Below, piece by piece: positions 16,223 to 23,403 of a DNA stretch of 36,528 nucleotides. Every line of letters begins with the position of its first letter. The stretch's first letter is position 1. The notes below the pieces were generated by a model. The model was not told the origin of the DNA. It worked only from the letters and a program-made list of their open reading frames with translations, and did no database searches. A program made the position numbers and the translations under genes. Source of the DNA: Candidatus Nezhaarchaeota archaeon WYZ-LMO8 (GTDB lineage Archaea > Thermoproteota > Methanomethylicia > Nezhaarchaeales > WYZ-LMO8); NCBI GenBank assembly GCA_004347965.1, contig QNVF01000010.1, forward strand, positions 1-36,528. The letters are read 5' to 3'.

Positions 16223-16927
16223 ATGGTTGGTGTAAGCCCCGTGCCTCAGAAGATGAGGGTCAAGCTTGTCACATGGAATGATGTCGTGCTTTGGTGTAAG
16301 GAGCTGGCAAAGAAGATAAGAAGCTCTGGCTTCAAGCCCGATGTTATCGTCGCCATAGCTAGAGGAGGATTTGCTCCAGCAAGACTCCTATGCGATTACT
16401 TAGACGTTGTAGACCTATTGAGCATTAAGGTGGAGCACTGGATTGAGACTGGAAAGCATAAGGAGGAGGCGACGATTAAGTATCCATTCAATTACGATTT
16501 CAACGGCAAGAAAGTGCTTGTAGTAGATGACATAGCTGATACAGGCAAGAGCATCATAGTCGCTAAGAAGCACATTTTAGAGGTATGTAGGCCAAGCGAT
16601 TTGAGGGTTGCTACAATGCAGCTCATACCATCTACGTCACTCATAGTCCCAGACTACTATGTTGACGAAGTCAAGGAGTGGACTTGGTACATGTATCCAT
16701 GGAACTTCACGGAGGACATGATAAACCTAATAATGAGAATAGTGAAGGAGAAGCCGGAAAACAAGTGGAGCCCCGAAGAAGTATCGAGGGAGTTCAAGGA
16801 AAGCTATGGAGTAGAGCTTCCAGTTCAAGTGTTTAGAGAAGTGCTTGAGGAGATGGTCTTTCGAGGAAAGCTAGTAAAAGTAAGCGACTTACACTTTAAG
16901 GTACCGACAGTTCAAAGCATCACTTAA
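16223..16927 (+). CDS. Purine phosphoribosyltransferase, Gpt-like
   Basis: This 234-residue protein has a type I phosphoribosyltransferase fold with VIAIARGGFAPARLL (about 46-60) and the PRPP-binding motif VLVVDDIADTGKS (about 100-112). A C-terminal extension of about 65 residues looks like a small winged or helical domain. The family includes 6-oxopurine enzymes and the adenine-specific GpT type known in Sulfolobales. Position next to MTA phosphorylase, which releases adenine, favours adenine as a substrate, but hypoxanthine or guanine cannot be excluded. The ATG at 16223 fits a leaderless message; an internal ATG at 16253 would still keep the fold. Confidence 0.85.
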   Translation: MVGVSPVPQKMRVKLVTWNDVVLWCKELAKKIRSSGFKPDVIVAIARGGFAPARLLCDYLDVVDLLSIKVEHWIETGKHKEEATIKYPFNYDFNGKKVLVVDDIADTGKSIIVAKKHILEVCRPSDLRVATMQLIPSTSLIVPDYYVDEVKEWTWYMYPWNFTEDMINLIMRIVKEKPENKWSPEEVSREFKESYGVELPVQVFREVLEEMVFRGKLVKVSDLHFKVPTVQSIT

Positions 16928-17024
16928 AAGAAGGTATGCCACGAAGCTTTTTTACTTGTTCTTCCCTCAACTGAAGGCTTGTTTAAGTACCAGCTCACTT
17001 GCAGTCACTAGTTTGGTGGTTAAC

Positions 17025-17294
17025 ATGAGATTTAAGGCTATGAGGTACGATGGTAAGTGTTTAGAAATCGAGATAGATGATGAGTTAGTGAGGTACCTAC
17101 AAAAAGAGCCATTTGAATACAGGGTGTGCACAGATTGCTGTGGCCCAGTAATCCTTCCAATAGAGCTTAAACCACCAAAGGAAAGCGATTACATTGTTGA
17201 CTTAGGCAGTAAGAAGCTTTACATATCATCAATTCAAGCTCTGTGGATTAGAAGGTTAACAATGGATATGCTTAGAGAATCATGTTGCATCTAG
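17025..17294 (+). CDS. Small Cys-containing protein of unknown function
   Basis: This protein of 89 residues starts at the ATG at 17025, which has GGTGGT 4 nt upstream. A longer frame from 16956 adds a stretch that looks like untranslated leader. It has no family I can name. The central segment CTDCCGPVILPIELKPPKESD combines three Cys (about residues 33, 36 and 37) with a Pro-rich strand, and the protein ends CCI, so a metal or cluster site is possible. Its 3' end overlaps the convergent metallo-beta-lactamase-like gene by 15 nt. The composition is like that of its neighbours, with no sign of transfer. Confidence 0.7.
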   Translation: MRFKAMRYDGKCLEIEIDDELVRYLQKEPFEYRVCTDCCGPVILPIELKPPKESDYIVDLGSKKLYISSIQALWIRRLTMDMLRESCCI

Positions 17295-18170
17295 CTTGTA
17301 ACAACTTGATCCGTAAAGCTCCTTTCTACGAGCTTCAAGCATCTCGATTGGCTTACCTTCAAATTCAGCAGCAGATAACAGTCTAACTCCCTTCAATTCA
17401 GCTTCTCTAATTACGGGTTCTATCTTCTGCTTATAGCCTAGATCCCTCATTAAGTGGTGATCTAAGACGATAGTCTTCACAGGAGTCTCACGAATTATTT
17501 TAACCAAGTTTTTTATAGAAGCCTCTAAGCTTTCATAAGAGTATCGATATCCCAGCATGTAAGTCATGGGACCATCAACTATGAGAACGTCCGATCTTTC
17601 ACGCAATATTATGTCTAATTGTGCGTCAAGTGATGGACCCTCAACATCTGATGTGTATAGAACCTTTTCCTCGCCATCACACACTGAGACCATAATTACG
17701 TAACCTAGTTTGGTGTTTGTACCGTGGGGGGTAGGCTCTGAGATCCTTATGATCGTGGAGTTGACCCTTATATCCCTTCCATCAGCATATTGATATGTAC
17801 CCCCAGCCTCGTTGATCTTCGATAGAAAGTAGCTAGCTCTCCTCTTCTGGCTAAAGTTTATGTTTTGGGTTGGATGCTTGACGTAAACCATCTTCTTAGC
17901 TAGAAGCTCAGCAGAGTCAGGTTCGTGGTGATCGTAGTGGTAGTGAGTTATTACTACGTGTGTACAGTCTATGAGGTTATCCTCTATAATGGACCACATC
18001 TCATTGAGCTTCTTAATCTCTAGTTCATGAGGAGGAAGACCATAACGGTAGGGAGCTAGAGCTACTCCTGGATCTATCATTAATCTGAGGTCCTTGGTCT
18101 CGACAACAGTTGCCATGGACCTTACGCCCATGCTATCATAGGCAAGCAACTCTATCTTCACTAATCTCAC
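17280..18170 (-). CDS. Metallo-beta-lactamase fold hydrolase (UPF0282 type)
   Basis: The 296 residues have the metallo-beta-lactamase metal motif THYHYDHH (about 74-81), a second site in EPTPHGTN (His near 149), the TSDVEGP segment that carries a metal-bridging Asp (about 175) and a late His pair LDHHL (about 238). The pattern matches the UPF0282 family of archaeal proteins, whose substrate is not established. Related folds act on nucleic acids, thioesters or phosphodiesters. The start is a GTG at 18170, with a second GTG three codons later that has a better-spaced GGTGA. It overlaps the small Cys protein gene tail to tail. Confidence 0.88.
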   Translation of the reverse strand: MRLVKIELLAYDSMGVRSMATVVETKDLRLMIDPGVALAPYRYGLPPHELEIKKLNEMWSIIEDNLIDCTHVVITHYHYDHHEPDSAELLAKKMVYVKHPTQNINFSQKRRASYFLSKINEAGGTYQYADGRDIRVNSTIIRISEPTPHGTNTKLGYVIMVSVCDGEEKVLYTSDVEGPSLDAQLDIILRERSDVLIVDGPMTYMLGYRYSYESLEASIKNLVKIIRETPVKTIVLDHHLMRDLGYKQKIEPVIREAELKGVRLLSAAEFEGKPIEMLEARRKELYGSSCYKLDAT

Positions 18171-18398
18171 CGCAGGACCATACCTTGCAAAATCTATTCA
18201 TCATAATATTGCTCTCTACCTCAGCTTACATTCTGTATTGTAGAAAGGCGTGATTTTAACTTTACAGCAATCGTGAAGAAGCGAGACGGCTTAGCTGAAT
18301 TAAGGCAAGTAGGGTAGGTAGTTAGTTGACTCTAATTAAGTTAAGCACAATACTTAAAACCCTTCATTGCTTGAAGAAGCATTGAAGAAGTGAGGTTA

Positions 18399-20177
18399 AT
18401 GGCTGGTTGGTGGGGTAGAGTTCTTCGAGTAGATTTGAGTAAAAGAGAAGTCGCTGTTGATAGCCTGGAGCTAAGTCTCCTAAAGATGTTCCTTGGCGGT
18501 ACGGGTTTGGGTGCTTACTGGCTCTATAAGTACTTGAGGCCAGGTGTTGAACCTCTATCTAGAGATAACATCTTAGTTCTAGCTTCAGGCCCTTTAACCG
18601 GTACTAGGGTTTATGGGACGTCGAGGGTTACCTTGATATCGAAGTCGCCTTTAACATTGACGTTCTTCGATAGCACGTGTGGCGGGATCTTCCCAGCGTA
18701 CTTCAAGAAGTGTGGCTTTGATGCCATGGTTGTACATGGTGCATCCGACGAACCTGTTTACGTGCACGTTTACGATGATGGGGCGGAGATACTTCCTGCT
18801 AAGGACTTGTGGGGACTTAAGGTTACAGAGACGATTCAAGAACTTCGAAAGAGACATGGATTTAAGTGCTCGGCCATAGCGATAGGCCCTGCGGGAGAGA
18901 ACATCGTCAGGATCGCCTCGGTCATGGGCGACAACGGTCATGCCTTCGGTAGGGGAGGGCTTGGAGCAGTATTTGGATCTAAGATGTTGAAGGCGGTAGT
19001 AGCTAGTGGAACTAAGGTAATTGAGGAAGCTCGAAGTGAAGAGCTTGATGAGCTGCTTGATAACATGCGAGTCAGGATCACGTGGAGTCCCTATTTGGGT
19101 AGGACGTTAAGGAATGTTGGGACTAATGCTCTACTAACAGTGATAAATGACTGGGGTCTCCTACCAACCATGAACTTCTCACGAGGTACATTTGATGGTG
19201 CCTCTAAGCTATCAGCTGAGGAGCTAGCTAAACTAGTGATAGGTAGGAAGGGCTGTTACAATTGCCCAATAGCATGTAAAAGGGTCACTAAGACTGATAG
19301 AATGAGCGGTGATGGACCGGAGTATGAGAGCATCGCCAACTTGGGCAGCATGTTAGGTGTTGATGACTTAAAGGATGTAGCAGAAATGAATTACCTGTGC
19401 AATGAGCTTGGGCTTGACACTATATCCATGGGTGTGACTCTTGCATGCTTCTTGGAGTTGGTTGAGAGAGGTAAAGTGAAGCTCGACTTAAGGTGGGGTG
19501 AGTCTGAGAGGTTGAAGAGGTTGATAGTTGATACGGCTTACAGGAGAGGTTATGGAGATGTACTCGCTGAGGGCTCACTAAGGCTCGCTAGGAGCTATGG
19601 AGAGGAGGAAGTATCCATGAGCGTGAAAGGACTAGAGATACCAGCTTACGATCCCAGGGGAGCTTTCGGCATCGCCCTCTCATACGCTACCTCCTTTCGT
19701 GGTGCTTGCCACTTGAGAAGCTGGACCATAGCCTTCGAGGTCATAGGAGTGCCTAACTTAGTTGACAGGTTCTCAGTCTTCGAGAAGCCATCATTAGTCA
19801 AGTACACGCAGGACCTGGCAGCAGCATACGACAGCTTAGTTATGTGTAAGCACTTTGCCATAGAGTTTGATGAGGAGCCCTTGAGTGCCATGCTGAGCGC
19901 TGTTACTGGGCTAGAATTCTCTAAAGAAGAGCTATTGATGGTGGGTGAAAGAGTTTGGACGGTCACCAGGCTATTTAATATAAGGGAAGGTTTTGGTCAA
20001 AAGGATGATAGGCTACCGAAGAGACTTCTAACGCCATTAACAACTGGCCCCACTGCCGGCAGAGCACCACCTCTCAACGATATGATTGAAGAGTACTACT
20101 CAGTTAGAGAATGGGATCCTGATGGTGTTCCAACTAAGAGAAATCTTGGTAAATTAAATTTGGAGGGGATCGTATGA
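18399..20177 (+). CDS. Tungsten-dependent aldehyde:ferredoxin oxidoreductase family enzyme
   Basis: The 592-residue product opens with GWWGRVLRVDLSK, the family start, so the ATG at 18399 is preferred over a GTG 9 nt upstream. The enzymes oxidise aldehydes to acids and pass electrons to ferredoxin using a bis-tungstopterin and a [4Fe-4S] cluster. Cluster ligands are visible as CxxCxxxC (Cys286, 289, 293; CYNCPIAC) and Cys483 (LVMCKHF). Tungstopterin-contacting patterns such as GTSRV and SKSPLT lie in domain 1. The substrate (AOR, FOR, GAPOR or a WOR type) cannot be settled by eye. A TATA-like ACTTAAAA lies at 18353-18360. The stop overlaps the aldolase ATG by 4 nt, tying the two enzymes together. 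Confidence 0.93.
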   Translation: MAGWWGRVLRVDLSKREVAVDSLELSLLKMFLGGTGLGAYWLYKYLRPGVEPLSRDNILVLASGPLTGTRVYGTSRVTLISKSPLTLTFFDSTCGGIFPAYFKKCGFDAMVVHGASDEPVYVHVYDDGAEILPAKDLWGLKVTETIQELRKRHGFKCSAIAIGPAGENIVRIASVMGDNGHAFGRGGLGAVFGSKMLKAVVASGTKVIEEARSEELDELLDNMRVRITWSPYLGRTLRNVGTNALLTVINDWGLLPTMNFSRGTFDGASKLSAEELAKLVIGRKGCYNCPIACKRVTKTDRMSGDGPEYESIANLGSMLGVDDLKDVAEMNYLCNELGLDTISMGVTLACFLELVERGKVKLDLRWGESERLKRLIVDTAYRRGYGDVLAEGSLRLARSYGEEEVSMSVKGLEIPAYDPRGAFGIALSYATSFRGACHLRSWTIAFEVIGVPNLVDRFSVFEKPSLVKYTQDLAAAYDSLVMCKHFAIEFDEEPLSAMLSAVTGLEFSKEELLMVGERVWTVTRLFNIREGFGQKDDRLPKRLLTPLTTGPTAGRAPPLNDMIEEYYSVREWDPDGVPTKRNLGKLNLEGIV

Positions 20178-20785
20178 CCGTTATGAGGGCATTGGATCGT
20201 GAGATCTACGAGGTTCTGAGGGAGTACGCCTCTAGAATTGCTAAGAGAGGTTACGTTACCGCTCATGGCGGAAATCTTAGTATTAGATCTGGAGATTACA
20301 TGTGGATTACAAGACATGCATGTTCTCTCGAGAATCTTAAACCTGAGGACATCGTTAGGGTACCAATAGACAAGCCCTCAAGCTACGACATTATAGCGTC
20401 AACAGAGACACCAGTTCATAGAGAAGTTTACAAGAAGACTAGGAACCTGAATGTGATGCACGCTCACCCGCCATTCTCAGTTGCTCTATCGTACTTCGTC
20501 GATGAGCTGATACCACCAGATTCTGAGGGCTACCACGTTTTAAGGCGTGTACCAGTTGTTGAAGGTGCTCCTGGCTCTTCAACGTTGGCTAATGAGGTAG
20601 CTAATGGGCTATCGAAGCATTGGGCTGTCATAGTTAGGGGCCATGGAGTCTTCGCTTCATCTAAGTTCATTGACCATACTTACCAGATTCTATGCATGGT
20701 TGAGCACTCAGCTAAAATACTGTACTTAAAGAACTTGTATGAGAAAGCTCTTGGAGTGGGAGCCAAGATCCCAAGAGAGTTTTGA
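20174..20785 (+). CDS. Class II aldolase/adducin family, fuculose-phosphate aldolase-like
   Basis: At 203 residues it has the zinc-dependent FucA/AraD fold: GGNLSIR (about 32-38), a likely catalytic Glu in the ASTETPVH segment (about residue 78), zinc ligands in HAHPP (His96 and His98) and RGHGVF (His157). Such enzymes split ketose 1-phosphates into dihydroxyacetone phosphate and an aldehyde. Archaeal relatives have been linked to lactaldehyde supply for coenzyme F420 and to splitting 5-deoxy- or methylthio-ribulose phosphate. Overlap with the oxidoreductase gene suggests that the aldehyde product is oxidised at once. The exact substrate is not readable from sequence. Confidence 0.88.
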   Translation: MTVMRALDREIYEVLREYASRIAKRGYVTAHGGNLSIRSGDYMWITRHACSLENLKPEDIVRVPIDKPSSYDIIASTETPVHREVYKKTRNLNVMHAHPPFSVALSYFVDELIPPDSEGYHVLRRVPVVEGAPGSSTLANEVANGLSKHWAVIVRGHGVFASSKFIDHTYQILCMVEHSAKILYLKNLYEKALGVGAKIPREF

Positions 20786-20803
20786 CTTGAATTAAACTAG
20801 TAA

Positions 20804-20812
20804 AGTTTTAAT
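20804..20812 (+). promoter_or_regulatory. TATA-like box of tRNA-Asn
   Basis: AGTTTTAAT lies 27-35 nt before the tRNA 5' end, the normal position for an archaeal TATA box. Confidence 0.45.
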
Positions 20813-20838
20813 GGAACGACCATAGTATGCTCACATAA

Positions 20839-20928
20839 GCCCCGGTAGCTCAGTTAGGCAGAGCGGCGGGCTGTTAACGATGGGCAGAAACCCGTAGGTC
20901 GGAGGTTCGAGTCCTCCCCGGGGCGCCA
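20839..20928 (+). tRNA. tRNA-Asn (anticodon GTT) with a 13-nt intron
   Basis: GCCCCGG pairs with CCGGGGC, followed by discriminator G and encoded CCA (20926-20928). The anticodon arm is GCGGG with CTGTTA, then intron 20877-20889, then A and CCCGT; removal gives loop CTGTTAA and anticodon GTT. The precursor forms a clear bulge-helix-bulge: a 3-nt bulge TAA, a 4-bp helix CTGT/GCAG including one T-G pair, and a 3-nt bulge AAA. This places the intron at the canonical 37/38 site. The T arm is GGAGG, TTCGAGT, CCTCC. It would need the archaeal splicing endonuclease, one likely subunit of which is encoded at 24.7-25.3 kb. Confidence 0.95.
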
Positions 20929-21079
20929 AGACCTTAATAAAATGCAATGGGTCGTCGTAGAGAGGGTCCTTAGCCGCGTTAGTTAGTCTTATCCAACCGT
21001 GAGGGCTCTTAGATCACCTCTAAATCTACCTGTCGTGAAGTAAAGCTTAAGAGGCCTTAGACAATGTGATAGTTTTGAG

Positions 21080-21208
21080 CCCCGGGTAGCTCAGTGGTAG
21101 AGCGCTCGGCTGTAGCTTATGCACGGGTCGAGGGGCGAGTATCGCCGCAATGAAAACCCGTCGGCCGAGACCGAGTGGTCGCAGGTTCAAATCCTGCCCC
21201 GGGGACCA
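21080..21208 (+). tRNA. tRNA-Tyr (anticodon GTA) with an intron of about 54 nt
   Basis: CCCCGGG pairs with CCCGGGG, with discriminator A and encoded CCA (21206-21208). The C1-G72 pair is the archaeal tRNA-Tyr identity element. The D arm is GCTC/GAGC. The anticodon arm is CTCGG with CTGTAG, then a predicted intron 21116-21169, then A and CCGAG (21171-21175), giving loop CTGTAGA. The T arm is GCAGG, TTCAAAT, CCTGC. The intron contains its own stem ACGGGT/ACCCGT (21123-21128 with 21156-21161). Its last bases repeat CCGAG, so the intron boundary is inferred from the mature fold. A weak TATA-like AAGCTTAAG (21043-21051) lies upstream. Confidence 0.9.
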
Positions 21209-21209
21209 T

Positions 21210-21920
21210 CTACTCCTTAATGCAGTGGAAAACAAGCACTGAAGTATATGGAAGAGAGACCGAGGTGACTGAGAGACCTAGAGACTTAAGTTCATGGTAT
21301 AGCTTATTCTGCCACTTTCTGCTTTTGCTCCCGAAGATAGATAACGTCCCTCTGATCTTTAAGAGGGAGACCAGGTCCCCCAAGAAGCTGCTAGAGAAGA
21401 GTGATGGGTTCTTGTTTGGATTAGGTCCTCCATCATGGACTATGTGATCAAAGAGGTCATTTATGTAGCGCACAACGTTTACTGCATCGCAGAGGCATAT
21501 CTTAACTATCGGGCTTGATAGGGCCTCTCGAAATGGTGGATAGGGGTTCCTATGAAGAGCAGCTGCTAATATCTCAGGTGATGAATCTATGGTCAAGTAC
21601 AGTGAAGGTGAAGTTGTGGAGAGAATGGAGTAGCAGGTCCTCCCCAGCCCAGTCCCTATCTCGAGGACCTTAGAACCTCGTCTCACGGCTTCAGCCCACG
21701 AAATATGCGTGCCGTAAATTATTAACCTCGTTATGTCTCTATCCTCTGATGTATAGCCTAGTCCGCCAGTTATTCGATCTATTAGACTCCATAGCTCCTC
21801 CCAACTAAGCGAGAGTATGCGGTCCTTGAATTCTAATGCGGCTATTCTGCTAATTCTATCAACCTCATCGTATCTTCTTTGTTGCAATAGCTCCTTAATG
21901 GAGTCCTCTGAGACGATCAC
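21210..21920 (-). CDS. SAM-dependent methyltransferase, predicted archaeal type
   Basis: This 236-residue protein has a helical N-terminus (about 1-70) and a Rossmann methyltransferase domain with motif I VLEIGTGLGRTCYS (about 86-99), an acidic end of strand 2 (LTIDSS) and the FDHIVHDGG segment (about 158-166), where the catalytic or product-binding acidic residue sits. It resembles the archaeal methyltransferase group classed as COG2521. The substrate is unknown. The gene ends 2 nt after the convergent tRNA-Tyr gene. It is near SAH hydrolase, but that does not indicate a target. Confidence 0.8.
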   Translation of the reverse strand: MIVSEDSIKELLQQRRYDEVDRISRIAALEFKDRILSLSWEELWSLIDRITGGLGYTSEDRDITRLIIYGTHISWAEAVRRGSKVLEIGTGLGRTCYSILSTTSPSLYLTIDSSPEILAAALHRNPYPPFREALSSPIVKICLCDAVNVVRYINDLFDHIVHDGGPNPNKNPSLFSSSFLGDLVSLLKIRGTLSIFGSKSRKWQNKLYHELKSLGLSVTSVSLPYTSVLVFHCIKE

Positions 21921-21998
21921 GTAGAAATCGATTTCAAGGTAATTAAAGAAGGTATCGTCTTTTTAGTCCTCCACTACTAGGTAGTCTTGTGGTAGTAA

Positions 21999-22955
21999 AT
22001 GGAGCCGTTAACCACAACCACTATAGGAAGTTTTCCTCTTCCACCTAGCATTGAGGGGTTCAAGAAGAGCCTTGAAATTCAAGTCAAAGCTGGAGTGGAC
22101 TATCCAGCTTTACCTCAATTAGAGGACTTCTGCACCATATTCTTGAGGGATATAGCTAAGAAGGGTAGAGGTATTGAGGAGAGAGGAGGAACGTATTTAC
22201 TTACTGGCCCTATCGAGCCGCCCAAGGAGCCAACCATAATGCAAGATGTTGCCCTAGCCATAACTACGCTCAAAGAGCTTAACGTGAATAAGAGAATCAA
22301 AGCCCAGATCACGGGCCCCTTCACGCTTTCATCGATGGTCAAGTTCCTAGATAAGACAGCCATGTCTTATCCGGACTTGGTCGAAAGCTTTGCGGATGCT
22401 ATGTCTGAAATAGCGTCCTCTGTGCTAAGCTTTGAGGAGGTAGAGGTCATCTTCGTCGATGAGCCCACTTTGTACTACGCGTTGTGGTATGGATATGACG
22501 AAAATTTCGTTGCAAACGCCTTAAACAGAGTGTTCAGAAAACTGGGTCGAAGCGTTGAGAGAGGGCTACACGTGTGTGGTGATGTTAGGGGGCTGTCGAG
22601 AGTAACGTTGAAGCTCGATGTCGACGTATTGCACCACGAGTTTACCGGCTTCACCAGGAACTTTGAGGCCTATAAACCAGAGGAGGTCGTTAAGTCAGGC
22701 AAGATGCTTGGAATAGGAGCTGTCACCACGAAGCCTATAGATTCTACTATTAAGGTGGAAAGAGCTGAGGAAGTTGAGAGCTTATTGAGAAAAGCGTTAA
22801 ACCTATATGGATCCAGGATAGTAGTTGCCCCCGATTGCGGATTTAGAGGTCTAATTGAGGTTTTAAGGGTTGAAGAAGCTGTTGAAGTAACGTTTCAAAA
22901 GCTTAACGTCATGGTCGAGACAGTTCTAAAGTTGAGGAAAGAAATAGGATTATAG
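21999..22955 (+). CDS. metE: Core methionine synthase, MetE C-terminal domain type
   Basis: The protein (318 residues) corresponds only to the catalytic C-terminal half of cobalamin-independent methionine synthase, as usual for archaeal core MetE. It starts with TTTTIGSFPLPP, has FVDEPTLYYALW (about 152-163), and carries probable zinc ligands His191 and Cys193 (HVCGD) and Cys280 (APDCGF). Such proteins methylate homocysteine to methionine, with the methyl donor thought to be a methylcorrinoid protein rather than folate in many archaea. The ATG at 21999 gives the standard start. It would use the homocysteine released by SAH hydrolase. No corrinoid protein gene is nearby. Confidence 0.9.
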   Translation: MEPLTTTTIGSFPLPPSIEGFKKSLEIQVKAGVDYPALPQLEDFCTIFLRDIAKKGRGIEERGGTYLLTGPIEPPKEPTIMQDVALAITTLKELNVNKRIKAQITGPFTLSSMVKFLDKTAMSYPDLVESFADAMSEIASSVLSFEEVEVIFVDEPTLYYALWYGYDENFVANALNRVFRKLGRSVERGLHVCGDVRGLSRVTLKLDVDVLHHEFTGFTRNFEAYKPEEVVKSGKMLGIGAVTTKPIDSTIKVERAEEVESLLRKALNLYGSRIVVAPDCGFRGLIEVLRVEEAVEVTFQKLNVMVETVLKLRKEIGL

Positions 22956-22975
22956 GTCCTTTAAAGCAGTTATCC

Positions 22976-23215
22976 TCAAATTTCCTCTATCTTTATTGCT
23001 GAAGCTGGACAGCTATCAGCAGCTTCCTTTACACAATTATAGAGAGCATCCGGTATTTCGCCTATTGATACTTTGTCATCGAAGAACTTACTGTACTTAT
23101 CGGTGACCCTAACTTTGTAAATGTCGTCGCCAAGCACAAAGACCTCAGGGCATATGGTGGGTGCAGCTCCACAAGCCATGCACTTCTCTCTATCCACAAT
23201 AACTCTGTATGGCAT
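22976..23215 (-). CDS. Monocluster ferredoxin with a variant Cys motif
   Basis: The 79 residues have the length and fold pattern of Pyrococcus/Thermotoga-type single-cluster ferredoxins, with the ICPEVF segment and a C-terminal CPASAIKI. The usual CxxC/DxxCxxxCP is changed: Cys12 and Cys15 are present, the third position is Ala18, and Cys22 is in place. Cys61 and Cys69 are the remaining Cys. Three of the four normal ligands (12, 15, 69) remain, so either a [3Fe-4S] cluster or use of Cys22 is possible. A TATA element CTTATAATA is centred about 27 nt before the ATG, so it is leaderless. Confidence 0.88.
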   Translation of the reverse strand: MPYRVIVDREKCMACGAAPTICPEVFVLGDDIYKVRVTDKYSKFFDDKVSIGEIPDALYNCVKEAADSCPASAIKIEEI

Positions 23216-23240
23216 AGGAAATACTAACTCTTCGAGGTAT

Positions 23241-23246
23241 TATAAG
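23241..23246 (-). promoter_or_regulatory. TATA box of the monocluster ferredoxin gene
   Basis: The minus strand reads CTTATA, continuing ATA, about 27 nt before the ATG at 23215, consistent with a leaderless transcript. Confidence 0.5.
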
Positions 23247-23403
23247 AGAGAGCGCGATTTCATTCACGTGAAAAATCCGCTACGAGATATAGGTCTTAGA
23301 GCTTAATAATTAAGGAGTTTTCTCGCGTGCTTATCTAAGATCGTACAATCGACGTTGAGGTCAAGTTCTCAAGAATTACCTAAAGTGCTCATCTCCTCTA
23401 TAT

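Noticed and set aside
16956-17024. N-terminal extension of the small Cys protein
   Set aside because: The extension is read from a region containing the promoter-like and GGTGGT elements of the ATG at 17025, so it is probably leader.
21165-21169. First CCGAG as the 3' anticodon stem of tRNA-Tyr
   Set aside because: It would leave an 11-nt variable region without the stem of a long-arm tRNA; archaeal tRNA-Tyr has a short variable loop, as obtained with the second CCGAG.
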